From Gammaproteobacteria bacterium (GTDB taxonomy: Bacteria; Pseudomonadota; Gammaproteobacteria; Burkholderiales; Burkholderiaceae_B), in contig JAURJT010000023.1 of assembly GCA_030832095.1 (NCBI GenBank), positions 1 through 60,135 on the forward strand: 60,135 nucleotides of DNA, in the 5' to 3' direction. A program made the position numbers and the translations under genes. Each line of letters starts with the position of its first letter. Positions within the stretch are counted from its first letter, which is position 1. The notes under the pieces were generated by a model that had not been told where the DNA came from, did not search any database, and saw nothing but the letters and a program-made list of their open reading frames with translations. Of the stretch, positions 16,791-26,092 are shown piece by piece.

Positions 16791-17072
16791 ATGAAAGCGA
16801 TTTGGAATGGTGAAGTTCTAGCCGAGTCTAATGACACGGTGGTTGTAGAGGGAAATCATTATTTCCCTAGTTCTGCCTTAAAAACAGAGTTTTTTAAGCC
16901 ATCCTCTAAGCAAACCATATGTTCTTGGAAGGGCACCGCGCATTACTATGACGTCTTGGTAAAGGGCGAACTGAACAAAGAAGCGGCGTGGTTCTATCCC
17001 CATCCCAAGGTCGAGGCCAATAATATTTTGGGCTACGTGGCGTTTTGGAAGGGTGTTGAGGTACGTGCTTGA
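16791..17072 (+). CDS. DUF427 domain protein
   Basis: Compact 93-residue cytosolic protein of the DUF427 family. The ATG at 16791 is fixed by GGAGAAATAC immediately upstream; an in-frame upstream ATG at 16725 lacks such a site. Family features are KAIWNGEVLAESNDTVVVEGNHYFP, SWKGTAHYYDV and AAWFYPHPK. The fold is a single beta-barrel-like unit of unknown activity. It is divergent from egtD, and the same intergenic region could co-regulate it with ergothioneine synthesis. Confidence 0.88.
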   Translation: MKAIWNGEVLAESNDTVVVEGNHYFPSSALKTEFFKPSSKQTICSWKGTAHYYDVLVKGELNKEAAWFYPHPKVEANNILGYVAFWKGVEVRA

Positions 17073-17120
17073 CCGTAAGGTTTGCAGGGGCTAACCGCCC
17101 AAGGCAGCCGACATTGCGTA

Positions 17121-17139
17121 CAATCGGATTGACCGATTG
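17121..17139 (+). promoter_or_regulatory. Inverted repeat immediately before the YgiQ start
   Basis: CAATCGG and CCGATTG form a perfect 7-bp inverted repeat around a 5-base loop. It ends 2 bases before the ATG at 17142, in the place of a Shine-Dalgarno site, which is otherwise weak. It could be an RNA hairpin limiting translation or a dimeric repressor site. Confidence 0.4.
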
Positions 17140-17141
17140 AC

Positions 17142-19586
17142 ATGACAACTTATATCGACGTTTCCCTCTTTCCACGTAACGCCAAGCCCCTGAGCAGCTA
17201 TCGCAAGTTCTGGGCGGCGCGTTTTGGCGTGGCTCCCTTTTTGCCGATGAGTCGCGACGAGATGACTCAACTCGGGTGGGATAGCTGTGACATCATTATT
17301 GTCACGGGTGACGCCTATGTTGATCATCCCAGCTTTGGTATGGCTGTGATCGGGCGGATGCTCGAAAATCAAGGTTTTCGGGTCGGCATTATTGCCCAAC
17401 CTGATTGGCAAAGTGCTGAGCCGTTTAAAGTCCTTGGCAAGCCAAACCTGTTTTTTGGCGTGACCGCTGGCAACATGGATTCGATGATTAATCGCTACAC
17501 CGCTGATCGCAAAATGCGTAGCGATGATGCTTACACAGCGGGCGATGTTGGTGGCAAGCGCCCCGATCGCGCTGCAATTGTTTACACACAACGCTGTAAA
17601 GAAGCGTTCAAAGACACCCCAGTGATCTTGGGCGGAATCGAAGGCTCCTTGCGCCGTATCGCGCATTACGATTATTGGTCTAATAAAGTTCGCCGCTCGG
17701 TTGTTATCGATAGCAAGTGTGATCTGCTGCTGTACGGCAATGCCGAGCGTGCAGTCGTTGAGATTGCGCATCGACTAGCAGCCAAAGAGCCGATCACTCA
17801 AATGACCGATATCCGCGGCACCGCGTTTATGCGCCGCGAAACCCCCGAGGGCTGGTTTGCGATTGACTCGACTAGTGTCGATGCGCCCGGCCGTGTTGAG
17901 GCCCATGTCAACCCGTACTTGATGATTAGCGAGCAGGCGCTCGAGCAGGGCGAAAGCTGTGCGCGTAACGATGAAGCGCGCGAAGTGGCCGATGCCGCAA
18001 ATGCCAAAAGTGAGAAGGATGCAAGCGCCAAAGCAACAAGCGAGAAAGCATTGGGCGCTCATGCAACAAGCGCAAAGGCCGCAATTGCTAAGGCGCAAGA
18101 GGGCGCGAAGGCGGTAGGCAACGGCAAGCATAGCAGCGGTAAGGGCAGACCAAGTCAAGGCAAGTTAGCCAGCAACGAAGCGCCGCTAGTCTTTGCACCT
18201 AATCCTGCTCTGCAAACCAAAGGCAAGCTCAAGGTACCACCGCGTGAGCGCAGCGTGATTCGCTTGCCCTCCTACGAGCAAGTGAAATCAGATCCAGTGT
18301 TGTATGCGCATGCTAACCGAGTGCTGCACTTAGAAACCAATCCCGGCAACGCCCGTGCGCTTGTCCAGGCGCACGGCGAGGGCCGCACGGCGCGTGATGT
18401 CTGGATCAATCCTCCGCCGATTCCGCTCACCACTCCTGAAATGGATTTGGTATTTGATTTGCCCTATGCCCGCAGCCCTCATCCTGTGTATGCAGACGAG
18501 AACGGTGGTCACGATGGCGCTACCAAGATCCCCGCCTGGGAGATGATTCGGTTTAGCGTGAACATTATGCGCGGCTGTTTTGGTGGTTGTACGTTTTGTT
18601 CGATAACCGAACACGAAGGCCGAATCATTCAAAGCCGCAGTGAAGATTCGGTTATCCGCGAGATTGAAGATATACGCGACAAGGTGCCCGGCTTTACCGG
18701 AGTGATTTCAGATCTTGGTGGCCCAACCGCCAATATGTATCGTATTGGTTGTAAAAGCCCCGAGATTGAATCGGCTTGCCGCAAGCCCAGTTGTGTCTAC
18801 CCCGATGTTTGTCAAAATCTAAATACCGATCACAGTTCGTTGATTCATATGTATCGACGTGCGCGCGCGATCAAGGGCGTGAAAAAAATCTTGATCGGCT
18901 CAGGTTTACGTTATGACTTGGCAGTGAAGTCGCCTGAATATATTCGTGAGCTTGTCACGCATCATGTGGGGGGCTATCTAAAGATCGCTCCTGAGCATAC
19001 CGAGATGGGGCCCTTGTCTAAGATGATGAAGCCTGGCATCGGTAGCTACGACAAGTTCAAGCAAATGTTTGATAAGTTCAGCGCGGAAGCCGGCAAAAAG
19101 CAGTTTTTGGTACCGTACTTTATTGCTGCTCACCCCGGCACGAGCGATGAAGACATGATGCATCTTGCGATGTGGCTCAAGAGTCATGGCTTTCGTGCCG
19201 ATCAGGTGCAAACTTTTTACCCAAGCCCAATGGCAACCGCAACGGCGATGTATCACTCGGGGCGCAATCCTTTAGGGCGCGTCACCCGCACAAGCGAAAC
19301 AGTGGATATCGTGCGAGGCGACCGCCGCCGTCGCTTGCATAAAGCCTTTTTGCGCTACCACGACGCAAACAATTGGCCCTTGCTACGCGAGGCGCTCAAG
19401 GCAATGGGGCGTTCGGATCTGATTGGTAACGGCAAAAAGCATTTGATCCCGTTTCATCAGCCTAGAACAGATGGCAGTTACACCAGCGCGCGACGTAAAA
19501 ACAGTACTGAATCTGCGGTGCGCAAAGCGGTAACCCCAGGTCGCATCTTGACCCAACACACTGGCTTGCCGCCGCGTAAAAAATAG
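17142..19586 (+). CDS. YgiQ-family radical SAM protein
   Basis: Large radical SAM protein of 814 residues, related to E. coli YgiQ, whose function is unknown. The [4Fe-4S]/SAM motif is C-FGG-C-TF-C at about residues 479-486, followed by the typical [13 protein letters not shown]. The N-terminal domain begins with the family sequence [20 protein letters not shown]. It is longer than usual for the family because of a low-complexity Ala/Lys/Ser insert at about 270-350, with repeated [14 protein letters not shown] units between the N-terminal and radical SAM domains. The C-terminus is basic. A strong bidirectional terminator follows directly after the stop codon. Confidence 0.92.
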   Translation: MTTYIDVSLFPRNAKPLSSYRKFWAARFGVAPFLPMSRDEMTQLGWDSCDIIIVTGDAYVDHPSFGMAVIGRMLENQGFRVGIIAQPDWQSAEPFKVLGKPNLFFGVTAGNMDSMINRYTADRKMRSDDAYTAGDVGGKRPDRAAIVYTQRCKEAFKDTPVILGGIEGSLRRIAHYDYWSNKVRRSVVIDSKCDLLLYGNAERAVVEIAHRLAAKEPITQMTDIRGTAFMRRETPEGWFAIDSTSVDAPGRVEAHVNPYLMISEQALEQGESCARNDEAREVADAANAKSEKDASAKATSEKALGAHATSAKAAIAKAQEGAKAVGNGKHSSGKGRPSQGKLASNEAPLVFAPNPALQTKGKLKVPPRERSVIRLPSYEQVKSDPVLYAHANRVLHLETNPGNARALVQAHGEGRTARDVWINPPPIPLTTPEMDLVFDLPYARSPHPVYADENGGHDGATKIPAWEMIRFSVNIMRGCFGGCTFCSITEHEGRIIQSRSEDSVIREIEDIRDKVPGFTGVISDLGGPTANMYRIGCKSPEIESACRKPSCVYPDVCQNLNTDHSSLIHMYRRARAIKGVKKILIGSGLRYDLAVKSPEYIRELVTHHVGGYLKIAPEHTEMGPLSKMMKPGIGSYDKFKQMFDKFSAEAGKKQFLVPYFIAAHPGTSDEDMMHLAMWLKSHGFRADQVQTFYPSPMATATAMYHSGRNPLGRVTRTSETVDIVRGDRRRRLHKAFLRYHDANNWPLLREALKAMGRSDLIGNGKKHLIPFHQPRTDGSYTSARRKNSTESAVRKAVTPGRILTQHTGLPPRKK

Positions 19587-19588
19587 GC

Positions 19589-19628
19589 AAAAAAGCCCTG
19601 ACACGTTGAATTGCGTCAGGGCTTTTTT
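19589..19628. terminator. Bidirectional intrinsic terminator
   Basis: A 14-bp perfect stem (AAAAAAGCCCTGAC with GTCAGGGCTTTTTT) flanks a 12-base loop. The A and T tracts at the two ends give a U-run on both strands. It lies between the convergent radical SAM gene and the small secreted-protein gene. Confidence 0.93.
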
Positions 19629-19641
19629 CGATTAACTGGCT

Positions 19642-20019
19642 TTATTCAAAGACTGCAGTTGTGACGTCAGTAGCCTTGTTGTAACGCAAAGTGATTTTGT
19701 TAATGGAACACAGGTCAAGTTGTTCCCAGACTCTGTCATCGTCTTCGCCGTAGCCGTCCCAATGTATCTTCATGTCATAGATACAAACTGAACCTTGTTT
19801 GTTGAAGACCATTTCGCGTGAGCGGCCATTCGCTAAAATTGATCTACCTAGGCGGTCTGGCCCCCAACTTTTTGATTGACTAGGTGTAATGTAGACGGAT
19901 TCGATATCGTAGCCTGTACGATTTGTTAACCTGAAATCGGCATCGCCGGCAAACGCAACGTGACCGATCGCTAAAGATGCTGCAAAGACCAATGATTTGA
20001 AGAAAGTTTTATAGTTCAT
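19642..20019 (-). CDS. Small secreted protein of unknown function
   Basis: A 125-residue exported protein. A clear signal peptide (MNYKTFFKSLVFAASLAIGH, cleaved near AFA-GD) is followed by an all-beta-looking domain with DFRLTNRTGYDIESVYITPS, SWGPDRLG, and two Cys (CIYDM and LDLCSI) that could form a disulfide. The motif set resembles a widespread family of small periplasmic proteins without known function; I cannot name it securely. It is monocistronic and has its own terminator. The 205-base stretch upstream (20020-20224) has nothing more notable than a tandem GGTATTGCGA pair. Confidence 0.75.
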   Translation of the reverse strand: MNYKTFFKSLVFAASLAIGHVAFAGDADFRLTNRTGYDIESVYITPSQSKSWGPDRLGRSILANGRSREMVFNKQGSVCIYDMKIHWDGYGEDDDRVWEQLDLCSINKITLRYNKATDVTTAVFE

Positions 20020-20224
20020 CTAATGTTGCCCCATGCGTGTTGTGCGCTAAACGTTCACGCATAGAAATTTTTATCCTTTGCATGTGCCTTGGTCAAGAAG
20101 TTTTAGACCAGCGCGATGACGGTATTGCGAGGTATTGCGAGGCCTTGCACAAATGAGAAAAACTCTGCCCCGGACGGCTTTGCACCGAAATGTTGCGTGA
20201 GGTCGTCGACCCTAAATTAAAACG

Positions 20225-21313
20225 CTACACGCTATAGCGTTTGATAATCTCAGGATCAGGGTCGCGGCCAAGGCCTGGTCCCGAGGGCACAGCGATAAAG
20301 CCATTCTTTACCTCAATCGCATCGCCCAAGGGGTTCGCACCCAGGTCGGCAAACGAGTATTCGATCATCGGTGCGTGGGTAAGCGCTGCAGCGATATGAA
20401 CGCTGGCTAACAACCCTGGTCCAAAGTAGGGGCAATGTGGGGTCAGTACGACATTGTGTTGTTGAGCGAGTGCGGCGATCTCCATCATGGGCGAGATACC
20501 CCCAATTTTTGTCACACTTGGCTGCGCGATATCTACCGCGCCCGCTTTAAACATTTGCTCAAAGTTCTTCACGCTCATGGCGTTTTCGCCCGCTGCGATT
20601 TTTAAACCACCCTGTGCTCTGACTTGTGCAAGGCTTTCAAAATCCTCGGGGGGCCAGATGGGTTCTTCAAACCAACTCAAGTTGTAGGGGCGCACAGCGT
20701 CAGCAACTGCTAGGGCTTCTTTCACAGACCAAGGGCAATTGACGTCCATCATCAGTCCAACCTTTGGGCCAATCGCTTCGCGTGCAGCCTTAACTTGTTC
20801 AACACCAAGTTCATGAAGTTTGACGGCACCATAGCCGCGCTCAACCACTCGAGCGCTGTTTTCGGCGACTAGGCCAGGATCGGTATAGCGCATCAAACTT
20901 GCGTAGCAGGGCAGGCGGGTGTGTTTTGCACCGCCCAGCAAGGTTGATACCGACTTGCCCGCGGCTTTGCCCGCGATATCCCACAGGGCGATATCTAAGC
21001 CCGAGAGGGCGAAGACCATGGGTCCAGTGCGCCCGACGATATGAAGCTTTCTGTTGAGATCTTCCATCAAGGCTGGGATATTGGTTTCGTCACGACCGAG
21101 CGCAAGCGGTGCCACCATGGCGTGGATGGCGGCGCGCGTGGCGGGCCAAATGCCAAAGCCGAACGCTTCGCCCCAACCGACGACACCCGAGTCGGTTTCG
21201 ACGCGAATCAACAGGATTTCCATCGAGCGATCAAGCCCCGCGAACTTTGGGCGTGGTCCGTAGATTTCAAAAGGGAGGCTTAAAGCGTAGGTGTCGATTT
21301 TTCGGATTGTCAT
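20225..21313 (-). CDS. Mandelate racemase/muconate lactonizing enzyme family dehydratase
   Basis: Enolase-superfamily enzyme of 362 residues. The capping domain is residues 1 to about 120. The barrel shows the general-base Lys in GAVKLHELG, Mg ligands in order Asp (MMDVNCPW), Glu (WFEEPIWPP) and Glu (AAGENAMS), and a C-terminal HCPYFGPGLLASVH where the partner His would lie. These are enough for a sugar-acid or hydroxy-acid dehydratase or racemase, but not for the substrate. It follows a Bug binding-protein gene by 83 bases on the same strand, a pairing common in Alcaligenaceae that suggests uptake and dehydration of the same acid. Confidence 0.9.
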   Translation of the reverse strand: MTIRKIDTYALSLPFEIYGPRPKFAGLDRSMEILLIRVETDSGVVGWGEAFGFGIWPATRAAIHAMVAPLALGRDETNIPALMEDLNRKLHIVGRTGPMVFALSGLDIALWDIAGKAAGKSVSTLLGGAKHTRLPCYASLMRYTDPGLVAENSARVVERGYGAVKLHELGVEQVKAAREAIGPKVGLMMDVNCPWSVKEALAVADAVRPYNLSWFEEPIWPPEDFESLAQVRAQGGLKIAAGENAMSVKNFEQMFKAGAVDIAQPSVTKIGGISPMMEIAALAQQHNVVLTPHCPYFGPGLLASVHIAAALTHAPMIEYSFADLGANPLGDAIEVKNGFIAVPSGPGLGRDPDPEIIKRYSV

Positions 21314-21396
21314 AAGATTTGATGTTGGGCGTTTGTCTTAGCAAAGTACTGGGCTACTTTTCGATGCATTTTTTTGTACGAGGTTAAGCCCAAGGC

Positions 21397-22383
21397 TTAT
21401 TCAGCCTTGATATTGGCGTCTTTGATGATTTGCGCCCATTTCGTAATTTCAGCCGGAATCCAGGTTGCAAACTCTCCAGACGAGCCGCCCACCGTCACAA
21501 AGCCCTGTTGCTTGAGCTTGGCTTGAAGCTCTGGTGTCTTCACGGCTCGATTCACGGCCGCGTTCACACGCTTTACGTAATCGTCGGGCGTACCCAAGGG
21601 TGCGATCAGGCCATTGATCGTGCTGGCATCAACCTCAGGCAGGCCACCTTGGATAAAGGTGGCAATGTCTGGGAAGAGTTCACTGCGCTCTTTGCTGGTG
21701 ATCGCCAGTGCTCGCACGCGGCCCGCGTCTAGCATGGCTTTTGACCCTATTTGCGTTGAGAACATGGCGGTGGTTTGCCCACCAACGAGTTGCGTGATGG
21801 CTTCGCCCGCGCCCTTAAACGGTATGTTCAACATTTCGATGCCAGCCCGCACCTTGAACTGTTCAGCAGCTAAATGGGCACCTGTCCCTTGGCCCGCAGA
21901 GCCGAAAGTGATTTTTCCTGAATTGACCTTCGCATAGGCAATAAATTCTTGCACGGTCTTAGCGGGTAAGGAGGGGTTTACCAACAACACCAAAGGCGAG
22001 GTTGCAATAAACACAATGGGCGTGAAATCTTTTAGCGTGTCATAAGGAAGTTTTGAGACGAGGCTTGGGTTGGTAATAAACGCCGCATCGATCATCCCAA
22101 TCGTCAGGCCGTCTGGCTCGGCTTTCGCCACGGCAAGGGTGCCGATGGTGCTGCCCGCGCCTGGTCTGTTTTCAACCACAGCTTGTTGACCAAATTCGTC
22201 GCCCACGTAAGGAGCGATTAAGCGCGCCAACGCATCGGTTGCCCCGCCCGGGCCGTAGGGCACAATCACTCGAATAGATTTAGTGATGGGAGTTTGGGCC
22301 TGAACCGTTGGCGCCAATAGGCAAAGTAGCGCCACGAGCGGCAGCCATCTGCAAAGGAAGGAAGGGACGGACAGGTGTTTCAA
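21397..22383 (-). CDS. Bug-family (TctC) binding protein, TTG start
   Basis: Periplasmic binding protein of 328 residues. I place the start at the TTG at 22383 because GGAGG lies 5 bases upstream and it opens a signal peptide (KHLSVPSFLCRWLPLVALLC, cleaved near VQA-QT). Longer in-frame starts up to 22512 would bury the signal sequence. Hallmarks are IRVIVPYGPGGATDALAR, VVENRPGAGSTIG, DGLTIGMI and MLNIPFKGAGEA. It precedes the enolase-superfamily gene and likely binds its substrate. The region upstream has paired direct repeats. Confidence 0.9.
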   Translation of the reverse strand: MKHLSVPSFLCRWLPLVALLCLLAPTVQAQTPITKSIRVIVPYGPGGATDALARLIAPYVGDEFGQQAVVENRPGAGSTIGTLAVAKAEPDGLTIGMIDAAFITNPSLVSKLPYDTLKDFTPIVFIATSPLVLLVNPSLPAKTVQEFIAYAKVNSGKITFGSAGQGTGAHLAAEQFKVRAGIEMLNIPFKGAGEAITQLVGGQTTAMFSTQIGSKAMLDAGRVRALAITSKERSELFPDIATFIQGGLPEVDASTINGLIAPLGTPDDYVKRVNAAVNRAVKTPELQAKLKQQGFVTVGGSSGEFATWIPAEITKWAQIIKDANIKAE

Positions 22384-22493
22384 AGTTGCCTCCAAGAGGG
22401 TCGTCAATATTGTTTGGGTATAGCACACCGGCGGCACTATGGTCATCCCATCACCCGTGGGCGCCCTCTTAAAGCAAGCGCATCTGGCGAAGC

Positions 22494-22562
22494 GAGTGCT
22501 GCATAAGGGCACTTTAAAGCAATCTTATCTTCTGAACTGAGTGCTGCTTAAGGGTGCGTTAG
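22494..22562. repeat. Two 24-bp direct repeats in a divergent promoter region
   Basis: Copies at 22494-22517 and 22539-22562 share GAGTGCTGC and TAAGGG and agree at 19 of 24 positions, with a 45-bp period. A third, inverted and looser copy may lie near 22461-22480. They lie between the leftward Bug gene and the rightward GFA gene, on the upstream side of the Bug promoter. The arrangement suggests regulator binding sites, not a mobile element. Confidence 0.5.
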
Positions 22563-22618
22563 TGTTACGATAATTCTCAACAAACTGAGTCGACCAATAA
22601 AAATATTAGGAGCCAGCG

Positions 22619-23023
22619 ATGAAACTAACGGGCGGTTGTTATTGCAAGCAGATTCGATATAGTTTTGAGGGCGATGTCATGGCCTCGCTACAGTGCCATT
22701 GCCGTGAGTGTCAATACATTGCCGGTGGGCATCCTAATGCGCTGATGGTTTTGCCGCGCGAGGGGTTTAAGTTCGAGACAGGCGTAACAGCGACTTTTAC
22801 ACGCACGGACATCGACAAGGCCGTTACGCGTCACTTTTGCTCGAATTGTGGTACGAGTATTGCCACCCAATCACCGTTTCGCCCTGGCGCCATGATCATC
22901 AAAGTCGGCACTCTCGATGACCCTTCAGTTTACAAGCCGACGGCTGCAATTTTTACCATTGATAAACAGCCGTTTCACCATATCCCTGAGGGTATCCCTG
23001 CCTTTGAGCGTCGGCCAGGTTAA
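22619..23023 (+). CDS. GFA-family (Mss4-like, zinc-binding) protein
   Basis: A 134-residue protein of the glutathione-dependent formaldehyde-activating enzyme family. Zinc-binding Cys motifs are in order: GGCYCKQIRY, QCHCREC and HFCSNCGTS. The C-terminal half ends with KQPFHHIPEGIPAFERRPG, typical of small GFA-type proteins of unknown substrate. The start has TAGGAG upstream. The next gene (PhyH-family) begins 37 bases later on the same strand, so the two are probably cotranscribed. Confidence 0.9.
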   Translation: MKLTGGCYCKQIRYSFEGDVMASLQCHCRECQYIAGGHPNALMVLPREGFKFETGVTATFTRTDIDKAVTRHFCSNCGTSIATQSPFRPGAMIIKVGTLDDPSVYKPTAAIFTIDKQPFHHIPEGIPAFERRPG

Positions 23024-23060
23024 GGCCCGGTACCCCCGTTGTTGACCAAGGAGTTCTGAC

Positions 23061-23909
23061 ATGGCTTCAGTTTTCTCTGCTGCACAAGCGGCGGCCTTTG
23101 CCGCAGATGGTTATGTGATTGTTCGACAACTCTTCGATCAAGAAGAGATTGCCTTGATGGCAGGCGCCATCGAGCAAGACCCAGACTTGCAAAAGAGTTT
23201 GTACGATCGCAAAGACGCACAGGGCAAGGCGACTAAAATGGCGACCTGGAATCACCCAGGTGACAGCGTCTACGGTTTGGCGGCGCGGTCGCATCGGGTG
23301 GTCGATACGGTCGAGCAGATGTTGGGGGGTGAGGTCTATCATTACCACTCAAAACTCACCGCCAAAGAGCCGCTCGAAGGCGGCGCCTGGGAATGGCACC
23401 AGGATTATGGCTATTGGTACCATAATGGCTGCCTCTTGCCTCACATGGCTAGTGTGATGGTCGCGCTTGACCATGCCACGCCTGAAAACGGCTGCTTGCA
23501 GGTGATTCGTGGCTCGCATTTGGTGGGTCGCGTTGAACACGGCATCATCCCTGGTGAGCAGGTCGGTGCCGATCCAAAGCGAGTTGAGCAGATGCTGCAG
23601 CAGATGCCACTGGATTACGTTGAAATGGCACCTGGTGACGCACTATTTTTTCATGCAAATGTGATGCATCGATCGGATCAAAACCGTTCGCCAAATCGGC
23701 GTTGGACCGTAATTTTTTGTTATAACGCGGCTCGAAATAACCCGTTTATTGAGCACCACCATCCCTTTTACACGCCCTTGCATAAAGTGAGTAACGAGGC
23801 GATTAAACAGGCTGGTTTGAAGTTTTCAAATGCGGGGCAGTCAGCTTTCAGAAAGACTTTTTCAAACCCACCCGGCTTGACGCAAAAGCTGGGTGTGGAT
23901 CGTCCTTAG
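23061..23909 (+). CDS. Phytanoyl-CoA dioxygenase (PhyH) family protein
   Basis: Fe(II)/2-oxoglutarate-dependent oxygenase of 282 residues. The iron-binding HxD is His113-Gln-Asp115 in EWHQDYGYW. The distal His lies in LFFHANVMHRSDQN, and the 2-oxoglutarate-binding Arg is in SPNRRW. The N-terminus (AAFAADGYVIVRQLFDQEEI) is typical for the family. AAGGAG precedes the ATG. Bacterial members hydroxylate varied small molecules, and the substrate is unknown. It follows the GFA gene in a short operon-like array. Confidence 0.92.
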   Translation: MASVFSAAQAAAFAADGYVIVRQLFDQEEIALMAGAIEQDPDLQKSLYDRKDAQGKATKMATWNHPGDSVYGLAARSHRVVDTVEQMLGGEVYHYHSKLTAKEPLEGGAWEWHQDYGYWYHNGCLLPHMASVMVALDHATPENGCLQVIRGSHLVGRVEHGIIPGEQVGADPKRVEQMLQQMPLDYVEMAPGDALFFHANVMHRSDQNRSPNRRWTVIFCYNAARNNPFIEHHHPFYTPLHKVSNEAIKQAGLKFSNAGQSAFRKTFSNPPGLTQKLGVDRP

Positions 23910-23929
23910 AGTTAAGCGAAAGAGATATC

Positions 23930-24298
23930 GTGAAAAAAATATTGTTTTGTATGCTGCTGCTGTTGTCCGGCTGCGCGACCAAAGAATACCTGCAAGCGCA
24001 AGATGAATGTTCGCCAAGTGCGTATCGGCAATTTCCACCTAGAACGATACAGATGTATGTGCCGCGCACCACGACTGTTAGGGTGCCGACTGGCGGGTCA
24101 AAGTGCGAAAGTCGCACAGAAGATAATCGCGTCAAAACAAAATGTGAGCCTGAATGGCGTACCGAGTACCGCACTTATCAGTCGTTAGAGGTCATTGATA
24201 CCAACGCTGAGCCTCGCGATGCCGTGATGCGCAGTTGTGCTCGCGATTTATGTGTTCAGCGTTTTGGCAATGCAGACTGTAAGACACCTGGATCATGA
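23930..24298 (+). CDS. Small cysteine-rich lipoprotein, unknown function
   Basis: A 122-residue predicted lipoprotein. The start is GTG at 23930, 20 bases after the PhyH stop, giving KKILFCMLLLLSGC with the lipobox Cys at residue 15. The mature part has several further Cys (CSPSA, KCESR, KCEPEW, SCARDLC, DCKTPG), suggesting disulfides in the periplasm. I recognise no domain. The ending (AVMRSCARDLC-QRFGNADCKT) resembles small envelope proteins of the DUF4189/EexN kind only superficially. Confidence 0.75.
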   Translation: MKKILFCMLLLLSGCATKEYLQAQDECSPSAYRQFPPRTIQMYVPRTTTVRVPTGGSKCESRTEDNRVKTKCEPEWRTEYRTYQSLEVIDTNAEPRDAVMRSCARDLCVQRFGNADCKTPGS

Positions 24299-24352
24299 CG
24301 CCCGAGCGTCTTTTGTTGAGAGCAGGTGCAATAAAACCATCGGGGATTAAAA

Positions 24353-25930
24353 ATGAAAACAACAAAGCTGACTCTTGGTGCCTCTCTCACTTTGGCAGCC
24401 TCGTTGCCGCTTGTGGCTGCTGCGGCGATCACAGAGTTTGCGATTAAATCGACGCAGCCTTATGGTGATTTTGCCGTCGGTAAGTATCTGCGTATCGAGG
24501 CAGAGGCGTTAGGTGAGTTGTCGCCTACTGAGCTGATCCCCGGGCTAGATAAGGCACCGCGCAACGCGCGTGGGCTTGTTGAATACCGTACGCCGGTGAC
24601 TCTGATTATCCCCGAGTCGCCACGCACAGGTAACGGTAACTTGTTAATTGACGTGCCTAATCGCGGCCGCCCAATCAGTCACGGGCTTTACAACAGCCCC
24701 CGTGCTCGGCCGCTTGCAGTAGGCTCACTTGACCAAGGTAATGGATTTCTGCAGAACCGAGGCTGGTCAGTCGCGGTCGTGCAATGGGAGCAGGGCGAAG
24801 GGCCAGTGTTCCCGACTTTTTCTGACGACAAGGGCGGCAAGCTCTTTGCCGAGGGCGTGGGGTTCGCTGCGGTGCGCGACGTTACGCTGTTTTTGCGTGA
24901 CGCACGCATAGGTAATCCACTTGCCGGCGCCATCGAACGCACCTATGCGGTGGGTTATTCGCAAACCGGACGTTTCTTGAAAAGCTTTTTGCTTAATGGC
25001 TTTAATCAGCTTGACGACAAGCCGGTGTTTGATGCGCTGCACATTACACAGGCTGGGGCTGGGCAGTTGCCGTTGCTTGCCGCAGGGCCAGGGCCTGGCT
25101 CAGTCGCATGGCAAACGCCAAGCCACACTGAACCCGAGCTACGCGGTGTTCACGAAGAGCCCTTCGCTTACGACGATGTCATGAAGGTTGCACAAACAAA
25201 GTATCGCAAGCTTCCACGCGTTGTGGTGAACCATGCTTACAACGATTACCTAGGTGGGCGCGCAGCACTCACGCGCACAGGGGCGCAGGGCAGCGTCGAT
25301 TTGCCTATGCCTGAGAATGTTCGCATGTTCGATATCTCTGGCTCGCCGCATATTAATGGCCGTGCTAAAAATCCAGAGTGTACCGAGGCACCGGGCCAGA
25401 TTGATTGGGCGCCTGCAGTGCGAGCGCAATTAGTGCTGCTAGACGAGTGGGTGCGAGGCACGACGCCACCGGCCAGTCGACTCTTCGAGCTTGAGGTGCG
25501 ACTCAGCGACCCCGAGGTCTTTCAGGCGCCACGCTTTCTTGCGGGCGCGATGGTGATGGTGCCTAAGCGCGATCTCGACGGTAATGCCATGAGCGGCGTT
25601 GTACTGCCCGATGTTGCAGTGCCGATTGCGAGTCATGGTTATATGAATGCGCCACTGACTGTGATGGCCTGTCGGCAGAGTGGTACCTACAGGCCGTTTG
25701 CCAAAACGACCGCAGATCGCAAGCCTGACGATACACGTGTCGCGCTGGATGTACGGTATCCCGGTGGTATCAACGAGTATCTGACCAAGATACGCGTGGC
25801 CACGCGCGCACTCGTTGCAGAACGATTGTTACTGGCAGAAGATGCCGTGGTGATTGAGAATGCAGCCGCCGAAAACACCGCGTTTACACCGACCACACCG
25901 CGTGCACGAGGTGCGACAACAGCGCGGTGA
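24353..25930 (+). CDS. Secreted alpha/beta-hydrolase-domain protein
   Basis: A 525-residue exported protein of the 'alpha/beta hydrolase domain' family (PF20091 type). The signal peptide ends around AAA-AI. The central motif GYSQTG, with Ser at about residue 203, is a nucleophile elbow, and the HINGRAKNPEC region near 340 could supply the acid/base part. Family members are large secreted hydrolases of unknown substrate. It follows the small lipoprotein by 54 bases on the same strand. About 160 bases downstream, up to the convergent metallophosphatase gene, contain only a loose 7-bp inverted repeat (25973-26005). Confidence 0.8.
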   Translation: MKTTKLTLGASLTLAASLPLVAAAAITEFAIKSTQPYGDFAVGKYLRIEAEALGELSPTELIPGLDKAPRNARGLVEYRTPVTLIIPESPRTGNGNLLIDVPNRGRPISHGLYNSPRARPLAVGSLDQGNGFLQNRGWSVAVVQWEQGEGPVFPTFSDDKGGKLFAEGVGFAAVRDVTLFLRDARIGNPLAGAIERTYAVGYSQTGRFLKSFLLNGFNQLDDKPVFDALHITQAGAGQLPLLAAGPGPGSVAWQTPSHTEPELRGVHEEPFAYDDVMKVAQTKYRKLPRVVVNHAYNDYLGGRAALTRTGAQGSVDLPMPENVRMFDISGSPHINGRAKNPECTEAPGQIDWAPAVRAQLVLLDEWVRGTTPPASRLFELEVRLSDPEVFQAPRFLAGAMVMVPKRDLDGNAMSGVVLPDVAVPIASHGYMNAPLTVMACRQSGTYRPFAKTTADRKPDDTRVALDVRYPGGINEYLTKIRVATRALVAERLLLAEDAVVIENAAAENTAFTPTTPRARGATTAR

Positions 25931-26092
25931 CGTCGAAAGCGCCGTCGGGTGGGTGTTGACGAGTCAAGATGCTGACAGTAGCGTGGTCCAGTATCTTAAC
26001 TGTCACTCAAAGTGATCGTTATTCGGGTGTTAACTTCAGTGCGGTGGCGAGTTGACGATCAATCGGCCACATCTTGTCAGTCGTGGGATGTT

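Noticed and set aside
20121..20140. Tandem GGTATTGCGA pair
   Set aside because: Two short copies only; too small to call a functional repeat or CRISPR.
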